Part shown: in pieces, positions 47,476-59,250 of the stretch | Numbering within the stretch: the first letter of the stretch is position 1 | Layout: every line of letters starts with the position of its first letter | Assembly (NCBI GenBank): GCA_015680685.1 | Contig: MNCI01004660.1 | Span: 44,141-108,140, forward strand | Direction of reading: 5' to 3' | DNA length: 64,000 nt | DNA from: Gnetum montanum | Lineage: Eukaryota; Streptophyta; Gnetopsida; Gnetales; Gnetaceae | Notes under the pieces: model-generated | Seen by the model: the letters and a program-made list of their open reading frames with translations, nothing else | Told to the model about the DNA's origin: nothing | Database searches by the model: none | Position numbers and translations under genes: made by a program

Positions 47476-48269
47476 TGATGAGTGGCGAGGTACCCCTATG
47501 CTTAACTCCAAGGACTAAGTGCTTATGTGCCTTCACAGAACAAGAATGGGTTAGGCGATCATTGTCTTCCCAACCTTACTCGTATGGCATGATTGTATAT
47601 TTAGGTAAACTTGAGGTATATGATTTTTATGATTTTTATGTTTTATGTCCTAGTGCTAAAGAGGGAAGAAGTGAATTAATTAAATAACTAATTTAAATTG
47701 ACTAATTAGTTAGGTCTTAACTAGTCCTAACACCAGCATCCGATCCCACTTTCCATACATGTTCTGAACTAGTGCAACACTATTGGGGTTACCAAACGCT
47801 AATCGTTACTAGGTTACCAAGTGTTCCATGTATGCTCGAAGTGGTTGTATTGAGTGTGCTTACTTGTGAAAATTAATGAATCAATAAAAGTAAAATTAAT
47901 TAACTAATGAAAGCATTAAAGAACTATAAATAGCATTAAGGGTGAAAGATAAGCTATTCTAAATGCTGCAAGGTTTATCACAAAGTTTTTCTTTATTTCC
48001 AGAAACAAGGTGTGCTTAGGTACACAATGCTCGAATAAAGATCCATTTACTTTATGACTCCTACTACAAGAACTCAAACATAATTCTAACTTTGAGAGGG
48101 AGAAACTGCAAGAGTTTGGGTAAGGGACTAAGAACTAACTACAAAACCAAGTGAGCCTGCCTCTTATTTATAGGCAATGAGACAAGTCCCAATATCAGAT
48201 GTCCAATATCGCTTGGTAGGATCTGATATTTCAGACCCGATATCGTAGCCCTGATATTGCAACTCATCA
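47476..48269 (-). repeat. Gypsy element 2, 3' LTR
   Basis: 794 bp. It lacks about 40 bp near its left end relative to the 5' LTR and to the copies at 6242 and 29140 (GCTTAACTCCAAGG directly after the conserved start). Confidence 0.9.
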
Positions 48270-50200
48270 TACCCCCACGAATAAATAAAAACTCATCCTT
48301 GAGTTCCTTACAAAATATTGGGAAGGTATGAGATTATTGACTAAATGATAATTGACGATGACATGGGATGATAGACTTAAAGTGCCTAGGGAATGGATCG
48401 ATAAATATATTACAACATTGGCGTTCATGCCCATTGTGGTAAACATTGTACATAGATGACATCCAGACCCTCATTCGATAACTTGAATGGAGAGAGAGAG
48501 AGAAAATGAGGCATGTTGCTGCCAATGTCGAAATTGTACACACGATTGTTCATCCATAGCCACATGTACAAACTTGTTCTTTGCGTAAACATTCTAGCTC
48601 CAATCCATCCTGAGTGCTCCCTCTTATCCTAGTCCATTGTTCATGTAATTGCCATTTGCACACACAATACACCCACAAATTAGCAAGGGTAGATAAAACC
48701 TAATGAAGCTAATACCTTTCCTCGATATAAAGCACATTGGCTAGGTTATGGTTTTGGAAGATTCTAGGTTAGAGGTTTATGACTGATAACTACCTAAGGT
48801 GTAGGGGTAAGATAATTATGGAATGGAAAAATTTGTGACAGGGCCCCCATAACTAAGAGCGAACCTCTGGTAGCAATAAGGTGGAAATCTTTAAAGAGCA
48901 AGAAGGGTAAGAGAAATAAAAATGGTGAAGCCAATAAAACAAAACCAAAAATGGATGTCATTGATGGGGTGAATGAGAAATAGTTTATTGCAAGAAATGT
49001 TGAAGGGAAAGAGCTTAATAATTGCACAAAAAAGGAATGCCATTGGGTCCTCCCCAAAGCAAGTTCATGCCCTGAATGACAAACCTACAAACCAAAGAGT
49101 CCATAGGCTCTCGGAATGACATATGGAAACAAAGGTTAAGAACTTACGATAAGAGTTTTACCAAATACTAACAATGCATTAACCAAGATATAGACTCATC
49201 ATAAAATTGGCAATGAGGTGGAATGTAGAAAGAAATATGAAAAGATAAGAGAGAATGGTATGGAGTCCCAAAATTATGGTGGTGTAAATTCCCTTGTGTA
49301 ATATGTGGTTAAGGTGACTTAATAAAATTCTATCCAAATCCAAATTCAACTAATCCATATCGAGTGACCTCGGATCAACACACTTGACCAATCCATCCTC
49401 CCAAAGTAACAAGAATGCATCCACAAAGTTACCACCATTTCAAAAAGAGAAAGATATAGCAATAGGAAGTAAGAAAGGGCCTTAGTTAGAGGGAACCTTT
49501 AGGCATGGGTAACATGTCTTTCTAGTGCCATAACTAATGCTTTTAGCCCATGTTTCTTTATTATGTTTAAGGGGTGTGCTTTAAATTCTCACCAATTTGT
49601 TTTTTTTTTGTGAGAACCACACCATGCAAAGACTTATTTGATTTAGTCAACTTCCTGATATATTAGTTGATAGCAGAATGGTAGAGGACTTTATGAAAAA
49701 ACATCCAAGTACCCTAGAGAATAACTAGCACAAATGCGTGGAATCCCCTTGAGATCACACCCTTTTCCATCCATTTGAATCTTTCCTTGGTTTGAAGAGT
49801 ACTAAGGCATCAATTCATTAATAAGTTTTCTTAGAAAAGGGATAGTACATTTCCAAAATAAGGGAGACCATAGAGTTGCATGGATAATTGGGTGATATGG
49901 ATTTATTGCCTATTTTATCAAAGAAGCCATATCTTAGCATCAACATTGAAAGTCAAAGGTAAAGATCAAACATTAGTAATCAACACTTATTATAATACAA
50001 CCCACCATCGTGAGAACTTATTATGTGATGAATAAGAATAAATCAAATAAATAAATAGTAAAAATGTTAATGATGGTGTAAAACAAAAATAAGTAAAGAT
50101 GAATAATGTGTAAAAATAATGTGTAAAACAAGAAAAAGAAAAGAAACTAAGGGCTTAGAATGGTTAGCATTGGTGACCATCTCCCCCATGACTGAATTGG
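48270..50200 (-). other. Gypsy element 2, 3' region
   Basis: Long 3' region of the element. A minus-strand frame of 87 codons (49057-48794) with hydrophobic runs (FGFVLLASPFLFLLPFLLF) lies where some Athila-type elements carry an env-like frame. It is short and not clearly conserved in element 1, so I do not call a gene. Confidence 0.55.
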
Positions 50201-50209
50201 AAGGAGGAG

Positions 50210-51500
50210 GTCTGAAATAATGAGCAAGATTGTCCACCAACAGAGGTAGTATTAGTACTGGTCATTTTAGGCTCATGAAAGGGTTTGGTTTGCTATATGT
50301 TGATCAATAACTCTATATTCGAGCTTTTAGGTTTGTATATCATCATGGCCCTTAAAGAAAAAGTTTCATGAATGATATAAGGTCCTTTCCATAGCATTTG
50401 AAATTTGGTTCATTGTGGCACATGTGTGGGATTCCAATAAATAACTTTATCTCCCAGTTGGTATTTGACTTTCATAATCCATAGGTCATGACATTGTTTG
50501 TTAAAGGCCTTGTTTAGTTTCTTGGATGACAAGGTGGCTAGTCGATTCTCATCTAGCAAGTTAAGGTTCATAACCTTTCTTTTTGTGCTAGATTGAGGTC
50601 AAGGTTAAGGTCACATGTCATGGATAGTGTATGGAGCTTAGCTTGAATAGGAAGCATAAAAATTTTACCATACACTAACTCATAGGGAGAGTAGCCTATA
50701 GGGATTTTCCATGTGGAGTAGTATGCTCAAAGAGCATCATTCAGTTTGGTGCTCTAGTCTCACTTATACTTGCTAATGATTTGTGTCAATATTTTTATGA
50801 TCTCCCTATTGGTGACCTTAGCTTGACCATTCACATGAGGATCATATGGTGTAGTTAGTTTGTGCTCAACTCTTAAGCATTGCATTAACTTTCAAAACAT
50901 CAAACTTGTAAAGTGTGTACCATTGTCAGAAATAAGTGCACAAGGCATGCCAAAGCTATTTATGATTTGTTGTTGAAAAAATCGTGCAGCGGTAGATGAT
51001 GTACAGTCCATAACAGCGACTTCTTCTGCTCATTTTATAAAATAGTCAACCACAACAATAATGTAGGCCTTTCCATTGGACATTGGTGTAATAGGCCCCA
51101 TAAAATCAATACCCCATATGTTAAAGGGTTCTAAAGGTTGAATCCATTGTTGCAGACCCTCCATTCTAGTAGTCATTCTCCCATCACGTTGGCAGCACTT
51201 TCAAGATTGGATGAAATGATGAGCGTCTTGGAATAATGTAAGCCACTAATATCCTACAAGCAAGATTTTTATGGTTTTTTGTCTCCCCATGTAATGAGCC
51301 CCACAAGAGCCCTCATGAGCATCTTGGAGAACTCGCAATTGATCTACATTAGGAACACATCATCGAACCAAGCCATCAGGACATACCTTATAAAGGTGTC
51401 TATTGATTTCCATGAAATATTTGGCTTGGTGAAGAAACTATTATTTCTTTTTAATGTCTAACCCTTGTGGTATTTCTTGTGTAAGAAGATAAGTGATAAT
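50210..51500 (-). pseudogene. Gypsy element 2 integrase
   Basis: Minus strand, several frames. Recognisable parts: a zinc-binding N-terminal region with AHEGSCGAHYMGRQKT; catalytic core WGIDFMGPITPMSNGKAYII; FFQQQIINSFGMPCALISDN with the second Asp in SDNGTHF; then NGQAKVTNREI, where the usual Glu (GQAE) is Lys, so the catalytic triad is broken. C-terminal part: STKLNDAL, AYYSTWKIPIGYSPYELVYG. Stops are frequent. Confidence 0.85.
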
Positions 51501-51599
51501 GCTACTATACCAATTTCTATCAGTGGGTAAGTGATTGTTTATCACACCTGCAAAGAGGAGTTCATCAAGGAAACAGTTAGAAATTGGATATTCATCCTC

Positions 51600-52150
51600 T
51601 TTGTTGTCTCATCACAACCGAGATAAATGATTAGAAAGAACATTCTCAGTGCCTTTAAGATTGATCATCGTAAGATTGAACTCTTGTAAGATCATGAGCC
51701 ATTGTATGATGTGAGGGGTCACCATTGATTTGTTCATTAGGAACCAAATTGCACTATGATTTGTATGTACAAATATCTTATAGCCCAATACATAGTGCCT
51801 AAATTTTTCTAGTGCAAATACCATAGCCATTAACTCTTTTTTCGTTGTGGTGTAATTGAGTTATGTACCAGTGATACTTCAACTTAAACTGTGGACGTAA
51901 TAGGAACATTTTTGGTCATCTAACTATGTAAGTACAACTCCTAAGGCAAATTTGGATGTGTCAATCATTATGTGGAATGGTTTGGACCAATTAGGTGCTT
52001 GTAGAATAGGTGTTTCTACAAGTTTCTATTTTAAGATTTGGAAGGCTAGCTGACATTCTTTGGTCCATTCAAAGGGTATGTCCTTCTTCATTATTTTTAC
52101 CAAAGGTTCGCAATCCTTGAAAAGTTCTCAATGAAGCATCTATAATAACT
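51600..52150 (-). pseudogene. Gypsy element 2 RNase H
   Basis: The clearest frame is 51830-51612: AMVFALEKFRHYVLGYKIFV, HTNHSAIWFLMNKSM (the usual Asp of TDH is Asn) and NLKGTENVLSNHLSRL at the end. Upstream parts are split over other frames. Confidence 0.85.
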
Positions 52151-52159
52151 AGTATGTCC

Positions 52160-52876
52160 AAGGAATGATTAGATGTCTTTTATAGTTTCAAGTTGTCGAG
52201 TGATTCCTTGGATGACCTTAAACTTTTTAGGATCTACTTCTATCCCTATTTGTAAAATTGTGTGCCCTAATACAATGCCTTCTTGGACCATTAAATGGCT
52301 TTTCTTCTAGTTGAGCCTTAAGTTGGTTTCTACACATCATTTTAGTACTTGCTCTAATCAATCTAATGCTTGTTTGAAGTCTACTCCATAGGTGGAGAAA
52401 TATTCCATAAGGACCTCCATACCATTTCCTATTTTCTACTGAAAGATACTTAGAACCAAACATTGAAACGTTGTTGGGGAATTGCATAAGCCAAATGACA
52501 TCTACTTATATGAAAATGTCCCCCAAGGACTTGTGAACGTAGTCTTGTCTTGGTGTTTTTATGCTATTTAAATTTGATTATATATACTGTAGCCATCTAG
52601 AAAACTATAGTAGCAATGCCCTCCAATGGTATCTAAGACTTGATCGATGAATGACAATGGGAAGTGGTCTTTGAATGTTTCCATGTTCATTAGCATAAAG
52701 TCTATACACACCCTCCATTTACCTTCCTTTTTGGGCACAATGACTAATGGACTAACACATTCACTATCAGCAAATAGATAGATGAACCTAGCTTTTTGAA
52801 GTTGTTCAATTTCTTCTTTAACCACTTGCTTTAGCTTTGGGTTCAATTGCCTTTGCAGTTGTCGTTGAGGTTTCAT
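52160..52876 (-). pseudogene. Gypsy element 2 reverse transcriptase
   Basis: Frame 52876-52568 has LKQVVKEEIEQLQKARFIY, SPLVIVPKKEGKWRVCIDF, ETFKDHFPLSFIDQVLDTI and YSFLDGYSIYNQI. After a frameshift the catalytic box reads EVLMEYFSTYG, where active relatives have an Asp-Asp pair (xMDDF); both Asp are replaced. LEQVLK and HLMVQEGIVLGHTI follow. Inactive. Confidence 0.9.
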
Positions 52877-53380
52877 GGAGGGATCATTGTAAATTCTATG
52901 TTAGCATATCCTAAGATCTATTTTGATTAATTTAGGATATGACCAAGCATAGGCTTTCAACCATTTATTTATCATTTTCAACAATCTTTCTTTTTGTTGA
53001 GAAGGAAGCTTAGCATTAATGATTATTAATTTTTCATTTTTGAGAAATGTATACTCCATACCAATGGGAAACGATTTTAACTCAAGGGGCTTTTTCTTGA
53101 ACTCATTAGGGATTTCCAACTTTCCCCAGTTGATATTTTCGATGTCAAGACATGAAAGTTGGCAATGGACTTACTCTAATGTATCTATGCTATCAATGTA
53201 GGTGCAAGTCAAGCTCTCAATTGGTTCCATGCATATAGTTGAATCATTTCCTTAGTTAGTTGTTAGCCACTAGATGCCTTCATGTCTTGTGGCTACTGCA
53301 TACAAGCATCTTTGTATGTTAGTTATTAGTGCACACTGGTTGCATGTAGGTAATGTTAAACATTATACAAACCAGGACTT

Positions 53381-53791
53381 CTACACACAATTACACCTTG
53401 TGTTACTGTATGCGATGCATGGAACTTTCTTCTTCTTAATCTTTCCAAATGTATTTTTCTTTGATATTTCTAGGAAAAGATCATGTATTCCTGGGCATGC
53501 ATCAATTGTGCTTAGCCATGCTCTTCCCATTATGATTGGGAAGTCCCCCTTACAGTTGTTGACTTGAATCACTAGGAAATTGGCTGGATACAACCACCCA
53601 CAAATAGTGATGACAATGTCCTCCACTAGTCCTAATGGGACAATGATGGATTGGTTGGCGAACTCTAAATATATGTTACTCTTTTTTAGTGGAGGCAGGT
53701 TCCAAGCTTTGTACATTTCTTGAGAGATTAAGTTAACACTAGAACCTAAATCCAAAAGAGCTTTGCAAGGTTCGTTCCCAGCAATTTGCAA
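53381..53791 (-). pseudogene. Gypsy element 2 protease
   Basis: 136-codon frame with NEPCKALLDLGSSVNLISQ (catalytic Asp kept, DSG changed to DLG), YKAWNLPPLKKSN, VEDIVITICGWLYPANFLVI and FPIIMGRAWLSTIDA. Closely related to 43369-44211. Confidence 0.9.
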
Positions 53792-53949
53792 ATATATAAG
53801 AGGACTTCCAAGATTATAGAATTTCCTAGAAAGACAACCAACTTTAATTCAATCGGTAATTGCATGAGTCAACATGACTGTGTGCATTAAGTGTGGTCTT
53901 TGGTTTAAAGGAAGGTTTGAAGATTCGAATGGTGGTGAGGCATTTGGAG

Positions 53950-56010
53950 AATTTACCGCTTGTGGTTGCAAAGACTTAGTTGGACTATTGGATCTAAAGG
54001 AAGGTATCTTCTTTATGCAATTCTCTAAAACAACAGTAGGTTAAGGGTTGATAGCCCTTATAGTGTTACATTGCTGTGGCTAGGTAGGGAGCTTACCCTG
54101 CATAGCTAGAGCAGGTGGTAATGGAGCTAAGGGTGGAAGAGGTGCAGTCGGATGAGAAGGATAGTACATTTGTGAAACCTTTCCTTTAGGAGAATGAGTT
54201 TTATAGTACTCATGGGTTTGGTAGTGAGACTGAGGAGTCACGTGACTAGTAGAGTCACATGGAGACATTGGCTACTACACGTAGTATCCATATGGGTCAG
54301 GTTGATGGTAAGGGTACTGTTGACATGGTGGTGGCATTCCCCATGATTATGAGTGTTGCCACTGTTGATACTGTTCATTTAGTTGTGATGGAGTTCCACT
54401 TGGATGTTACATTAAGGGTTGGTGGAATTGTCTTAGGCTACCTTGAGGATAAGGTAACCTTCAAGGTGTTTTCCATCTGTTTAATTGTGGATTTAGTGTG
54501 TACATCCTAGACTCCTACAAATGTGAGATTACTAGGCAAGATCCCTTAGGATGGTCATATTGACATATCTCACATTCACCATCATTGTCTATTTCTGAAT
54601 CCATAACCTCTTCAATGATGGCAACTTTGTCCTTACCTTTGTTATGTGCATATTCAATTTCTTTCTTTTTTCTCCATTCTTGATCACTACCTAGTTTCCT
54701 AGACTCCTTTACTATTTTGAGAACGATTTAAAATTTGTTATATAGGGAGTCCCACATTTGGTCCACCTTTGCCAATAATTCTTCTGCCATCTCTTCAAGT
54801 GGTGACTTTTCTTCATCCTCACAAAATCTAACTCCCTTCTTTCAGAGGAAAGGATCTCTATTGTATTCCTTTGCACTCTCTCTTTTCCTTAACTCTCCTT
54901 CCTCCTTGGCAACTTGCTCCAACAATCTTTGTACTTGATGGGCTCTAAGCTTGGATAGTCTTCCTTGGGCATAAGTCCCAAGGGTTCTTCATATTTCATG
55001 CCTAAGTCCATCTACAAGATGACATAGTTGTTCCCTCTGTGAGTAACCATGGCCAGGGAAATGATATAATAATGCATAATATCAGCCCATGGTAGCATCC
55101 AAGGGTTTGTATCCTCCTTGTTTCCATCCTTGGATTTACTTTCACAGGTTGGACACTCAGGAGTACGTTTGATACTTATGATTGAATAGTTATAACATGG
55201 TACTCCATCGGTGAATGAATTTTGGTTCTAAGGACCAGTACCAGCTTTCTGCTTCCTTGATTAGTGTCCATTGAAAGATCTTGAGTTTTTTCCCACTCAT
55301 TTTCTATGTTTTGCAAGGAACATGCATCATGAAATGCTTGCAAATGATTTTGAGGATTAGCATTGTATCCCCCTTCAAATCGTGGGATATTGTTCATGTC
55401 CAATCTTTTGATCCTACTATCTTTTTGATGCCTTCTTGGGATTCTAACAGCCTCAGTTATATTTAGCATACTTTGGGTAGTGATTAGGGGTTCATCATGA
55501 TCATGTTGTCTATGGAATCTATGATTCCTATGTTGTTCCTACTCTCCCTCCTTTCGCAATGTGTTTCTCTAGAATTCCCTCATCCCATTTCTTGATTGGT
55601 TTGTCTATTATTCCTATTTTTCTTACGATTATCCTTAGAGTCTTTCCCTCTGCGATTGTGTTTCGTTCCTAAAGGATAGGGGGAAGGAGATGATGAAGGT
55701 GAAGAGGAAGGAAGAATATCATCATGATGGTGCTTGCTACCTTCTCTTCAATGGTCACGTCCTTGATTGCGGTTAGGATCAGAATGTCCATCTTTGTCAC
55801 GTGTTCATGTTCCTTTTTCAGACCCTTTGGGTCTATTGGTACCAAAATCTTGGTGATGGATATTTGAGTGAAGATTTTGATATACAACCCCTTGGCTGAA
55901 GTCAATGGGAGGAACATCATTTTGTGGAAGACCTCCTGAGGCAGGTTCACCATTCTTATTTTCACTTAGGAGATACGGAATGTCCTGAGACCACTTCCCC
56001 TTCATAGATT
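53950..56010 (-). pseudogene. Gypsy element 2 gag
   Basis: Minus-strand gag in several frames: leader part with SENKNGEPASGGLPQND (56005-55805), a His/Arg-rich low-complexity region, core RIKRLDMNNIPRFEGGYNAN with NHLQAFHDACSLQNIENEW (55469-55176), and a C-terminal Pro-rich segment (54268-54080: YYPSHPTAPLPPLAPLPPAL). Confidence 0.85.
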
Positions 56011-56502
56011 TATAATGTGTCTCCTATTGTAGGTTCCTTTGACATTGTGCCTCCATAGGTTGATAATCCCTTGAATCTTGTTCATGCACAACATATTCCA
56101 ATTTTAGGTGTTGCATACCAATTCATGTAAGAGCACGAAGAATCATGCTTGGGATTGAGCGATTGGGTGGTAACACTATGTTACCCTCTAAATCATGCCA
56201 TTGCAACTGTTCATCCTGGTGAAGGATAAAGGTAAATTCTGGTACATACTCATAGGGATGAGTGTATACCAAGTGAAACTGTTGGGCACTAAAGGATCAT
56301 CATGTGTAGTACGCCTTTGATTGTTCATTGTGTTAGACCTAGGTGATGAAAGACTCTCATAAGAAGAAGGAGACATGATTAATTCTTTAGTGTGTGACAC
56401 TTTTCTCTTTTCTTTTATAATAATTTTATGATAACCAATCCTAAGGGTTCGTTCCAATGATAGGAAGATTCTTAAGTTCTAATTAGTGCACAAACAACAA
56501 AG

Positions 56503-56520
56503 TCCTTGGCAATGGTGCCA
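56503..56520 (-). other. Gypsy element 2 primer-binding site
   Basis: On the minus strand TGGCACCATTGCCAAGGA, a tRNA-Asp-type site two bases from the LTR. Confidence 0.85.
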
Positions 56521-56522
56521 AA

Positions 56523-57353
56523 TTATGAGCGGCAAGGTACCCCTATGCTCAACCATATGAATATAAGTGTTACACATGATCTAGTCAAACTCCAAGGACT
56601 AAGTGCTTATGCACCTTCACAGAACAAGGATGGGTTAGGTGATCGTTGTCTTCCCAAGCTTACTCATATGGCATGATTGTATGGCTATGTAAACTTGAGG
56701 TATATGATTTTTATGCTTTTTATGTTTTATGTCATGGTGCTAAAGAGGGAAGAAGTGAATTAATTAAATAACTAATTTAGATTAACCAATCAGCTAGGTC
56801 CTAACTAGTTCTAACACCAGTATCTAATCCCACTTTTTGTACACATCCTAAACCAGTGCAACATTACTGGGGTTACCAAATGCTAATCATTACTAGGTTA
56901 CCAAGTGTTCCACACATGCTCAAAGTGGTCGTACTGAGTGTGCTTACTTGTGAAAATTAACGAATAAATAAAAGCAACATTAATTAACTAATGAAAGCAT
57001 TAAAGAACTATAAATAGAATTAAGGGTGAGAGATAAGCTATTTTGAATGCTGCAAGGTTTATCACAAAGTTCATCTTTATTTCTGGACACAAGGTGTGCT
57101 CAGGTACATAATGCTCGAATAAAGATCTGTTTACTTTATAACTCCTACTACAGGCACTCAGAAATAGTTGTAACTCTGAGAGGGAGAAACTATAAGAGTT
57201 TGGATAAGGGACTAAGAACTAACTACAAAACCAAGTGCGCTTGCCTCTTATTTAAAGGTAATGAGACAGGTCCTCATATTGGGTGTTTGATATCGCTTGG
57301 CAGGATTCGATATTGTGGATGCAATATCACGGCCCTAATATCGTAGCTCATCA
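56523..57353 (-). repeat. Gypsy element 2, 5' LTR
   Basis: 831 bp, with GCCTCTTATTTAAAGG (reversed TATA region) at about 57243. Ends GTAGCTCATCA followed by TTAAT. Confidence 0.9.
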
Positions 57354-57358
57354 TTAAT

Positions 57359-58680
57359 CAAAGAGCCTAAAAATATATAATATCAATACACACAATAAAA
57401 AAGATTATCTACAATAACTTTGCTATTTCTTATCATTAAAAAGGGTTATTTGTAAAATACATATTTAATAATGTAGAAACATTATTTTTTAATAAAGATA
57501 TCTTGTAGAAAATTAAATTTTTAATCCTTCTGAGTAGCATAATATAGAAAAGTTGCAGCAAGGATCAAAAGATAGGGTGTAAGAGGAAAACCTTGTCTGA
57601 TTAAGTGCTCAAGTTTAAAAATATTAGTAATGTTAACATTTGTATACACTAGCACACTAGCTTTATCCAAAATAATCTCAACCATTCTAATAAATTTATC
57701 TTTAAAACCATATTCAATCATATTATAGGTTTTAGCATAATCAAGCTTCAAAAATGCATTATCTTGATTAAAATCCTTAATCCATCACATATCCTCCCAT
57801 GTAGTAATATTATTAATCAAAACATATCTACTTTGAACAAAGCTAATTTGCACTAGAATAATTAATTAAGGAATAATTGGTTTTAATCTTAAACCAAGAC
57901 ATCTAGTTAATATTTTATAAACAAAATTCAAATGAGTAATAAACTACTAATTACCAATCTAAGAGAGATCTCCTTTTTAAGAATAAGTTGATGACTTCAC
58001 TATTCAACTCTTGACCAACTAAATATTTTTAATGTCTTTAATAAAAATATAAAAAAGTCTATACTAAGAACATCCCAATGATTTTTAAAACCTTTAAGAA
58101 ATTCCATCAAAAACTAAAGCTTTATCAAGCCAAAAGCTGCATCTTTAATATCAACAAGAGAGCTATCTTACCTAAGGAGATGATTATGTCATTCATAAAT
58201 AATTGTTGGCAAATGCTTTGAATTTTTTAAAAAATCCCTCTTGATCAAAATGCTCTAAAGTAAATATACAATGAAAATGTTTCTCAAAAAACCATTGATA
58301 ATAAGTGAATTGGAATTGATATAGTTATCAACTACCAAAGAATTGATGTCAAATAAATCCCTTATATTTCAAAAAAGTTTAAAAATTCAATGCATATATT
58401 TTCCTCTACTTTCAACTAGGAAAAATGATTTCTAATGAGGGTACCTTTTTACAATATGCATATCTCATTTTTATTTATCAAAGCAAACATAAGCAAGTTG
58501 TTGTTGAAGGTCAACGTTAAAGGGATTATTTTGAAGAGTAGTGTCAATTAGTTGAATATTATTATAAACCTTTTTTCTCAATTTCCATTCATCTTTTGGA
58601 AACTTTTTTACCCAACTTGCAAGAAAAATTTCTAACACAATGTATGGCACACAACCACTAATCAATCCAACTAGCATAGC
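57359..58680 (-). pseudogene. LINE fragment: EN-RT linker and reverse transcriptase
   Basis: Minus-strand LINE ORF2 remnant. 58677-58471 has ASWVKKFPKDEWKLRKKVYN and LQQQLAYVCFDK, like the linker between endonuclease and RT. 57751-57521 has KLDYAKTYNMIEYGF (RT motif A region), then LEHLIRQGFPLTPYLLILAA (the RQG.PL.P.L motif). The catalytic FADD box was not found. Gypsy element 2 is inserted at its 3' side. Confidence 0.7.
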
Positions 58681-58749
58681 TAAAACTAAAATGTTTTTTA
58701 TTATGTTCAGAGGCCTTTAGGATCTACTAGAAAAAAGAAATATACATAG

Positions 58750-59250
58750 TGTATGTAGCAAACACTTCATCGATAAAGTTACCAAGTTTCCTTGGTACTA
58801 TTTCAAAGAGCTCAATTAAATTGCCAACTATAAGTTTCCATTTGTAGTAACTTTGCTCTAGAAGAAGACATTCTAGGAATATGTGATGCTTATCTTTAAT
58901 TTCTCTTTGATTACATGAACATCAAGTTCTCTCTTTTCCTAGAATCTAGACCCATCTACCTATTTAAATTCTAAAACAATGGGTGTCCAATATTTCTTAG
59001 CTAATTTGACATCATAGATGATAGAATATATGAGCAATTAAATTTTCTTTTTTGTTGATGCTAACTCCAATCCTATCTAAGTAGAATTGTCTCTTTCTTG
59101 CAAAAGTGTCTTATTTTCTATACTCTTATGGAGTTGCCTTATATGACAATGTAGAATCTCCATCTCAATGTTCCACTGCTTGAGCCAAATTGTTCCTATA
59201 TGGAACAAACCTTTTTGTTTTGTAACAATTAAGACTTTTTAAAAAATTTT
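58750..59250 (-). pseudogene. LINE fragment: Cys/His C-terminal domain
   Basis: Minus-strand translation gives CSCNQREIKDKHHIFLECLL followed by EQSYYKW, a C-x-C-xn-H-xn-C type motif seen at the C-terminus of LINE polyproteins after RT, preceded by a GRWV-like stretch. It lies upstream of the RT fragment on the same strand, the reverse of the normal order. Confidence 0.55.

Larger units (their letters stand above)
47471..57358 (-). mobile_element. Gypsy element 2, full-length, reverse orientation
   Basis: 9878-bp element at 47476-57353 with TTAAT on both sides (47471-47475 and 57354-57358). Minus-strand order from the right: 5' LTR 56523-57353, primer site, gag, protease, RT, RNase H, integrase, long 3' region, 3' LTR 47476-48269. 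The order PR-RT-RH-IN is Ty3/gypsy; RT and gag resemble the Athila/Tat side of that group. All domains are recognisable and all are broken by stops or frameshifts. Confidence 0.95.
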
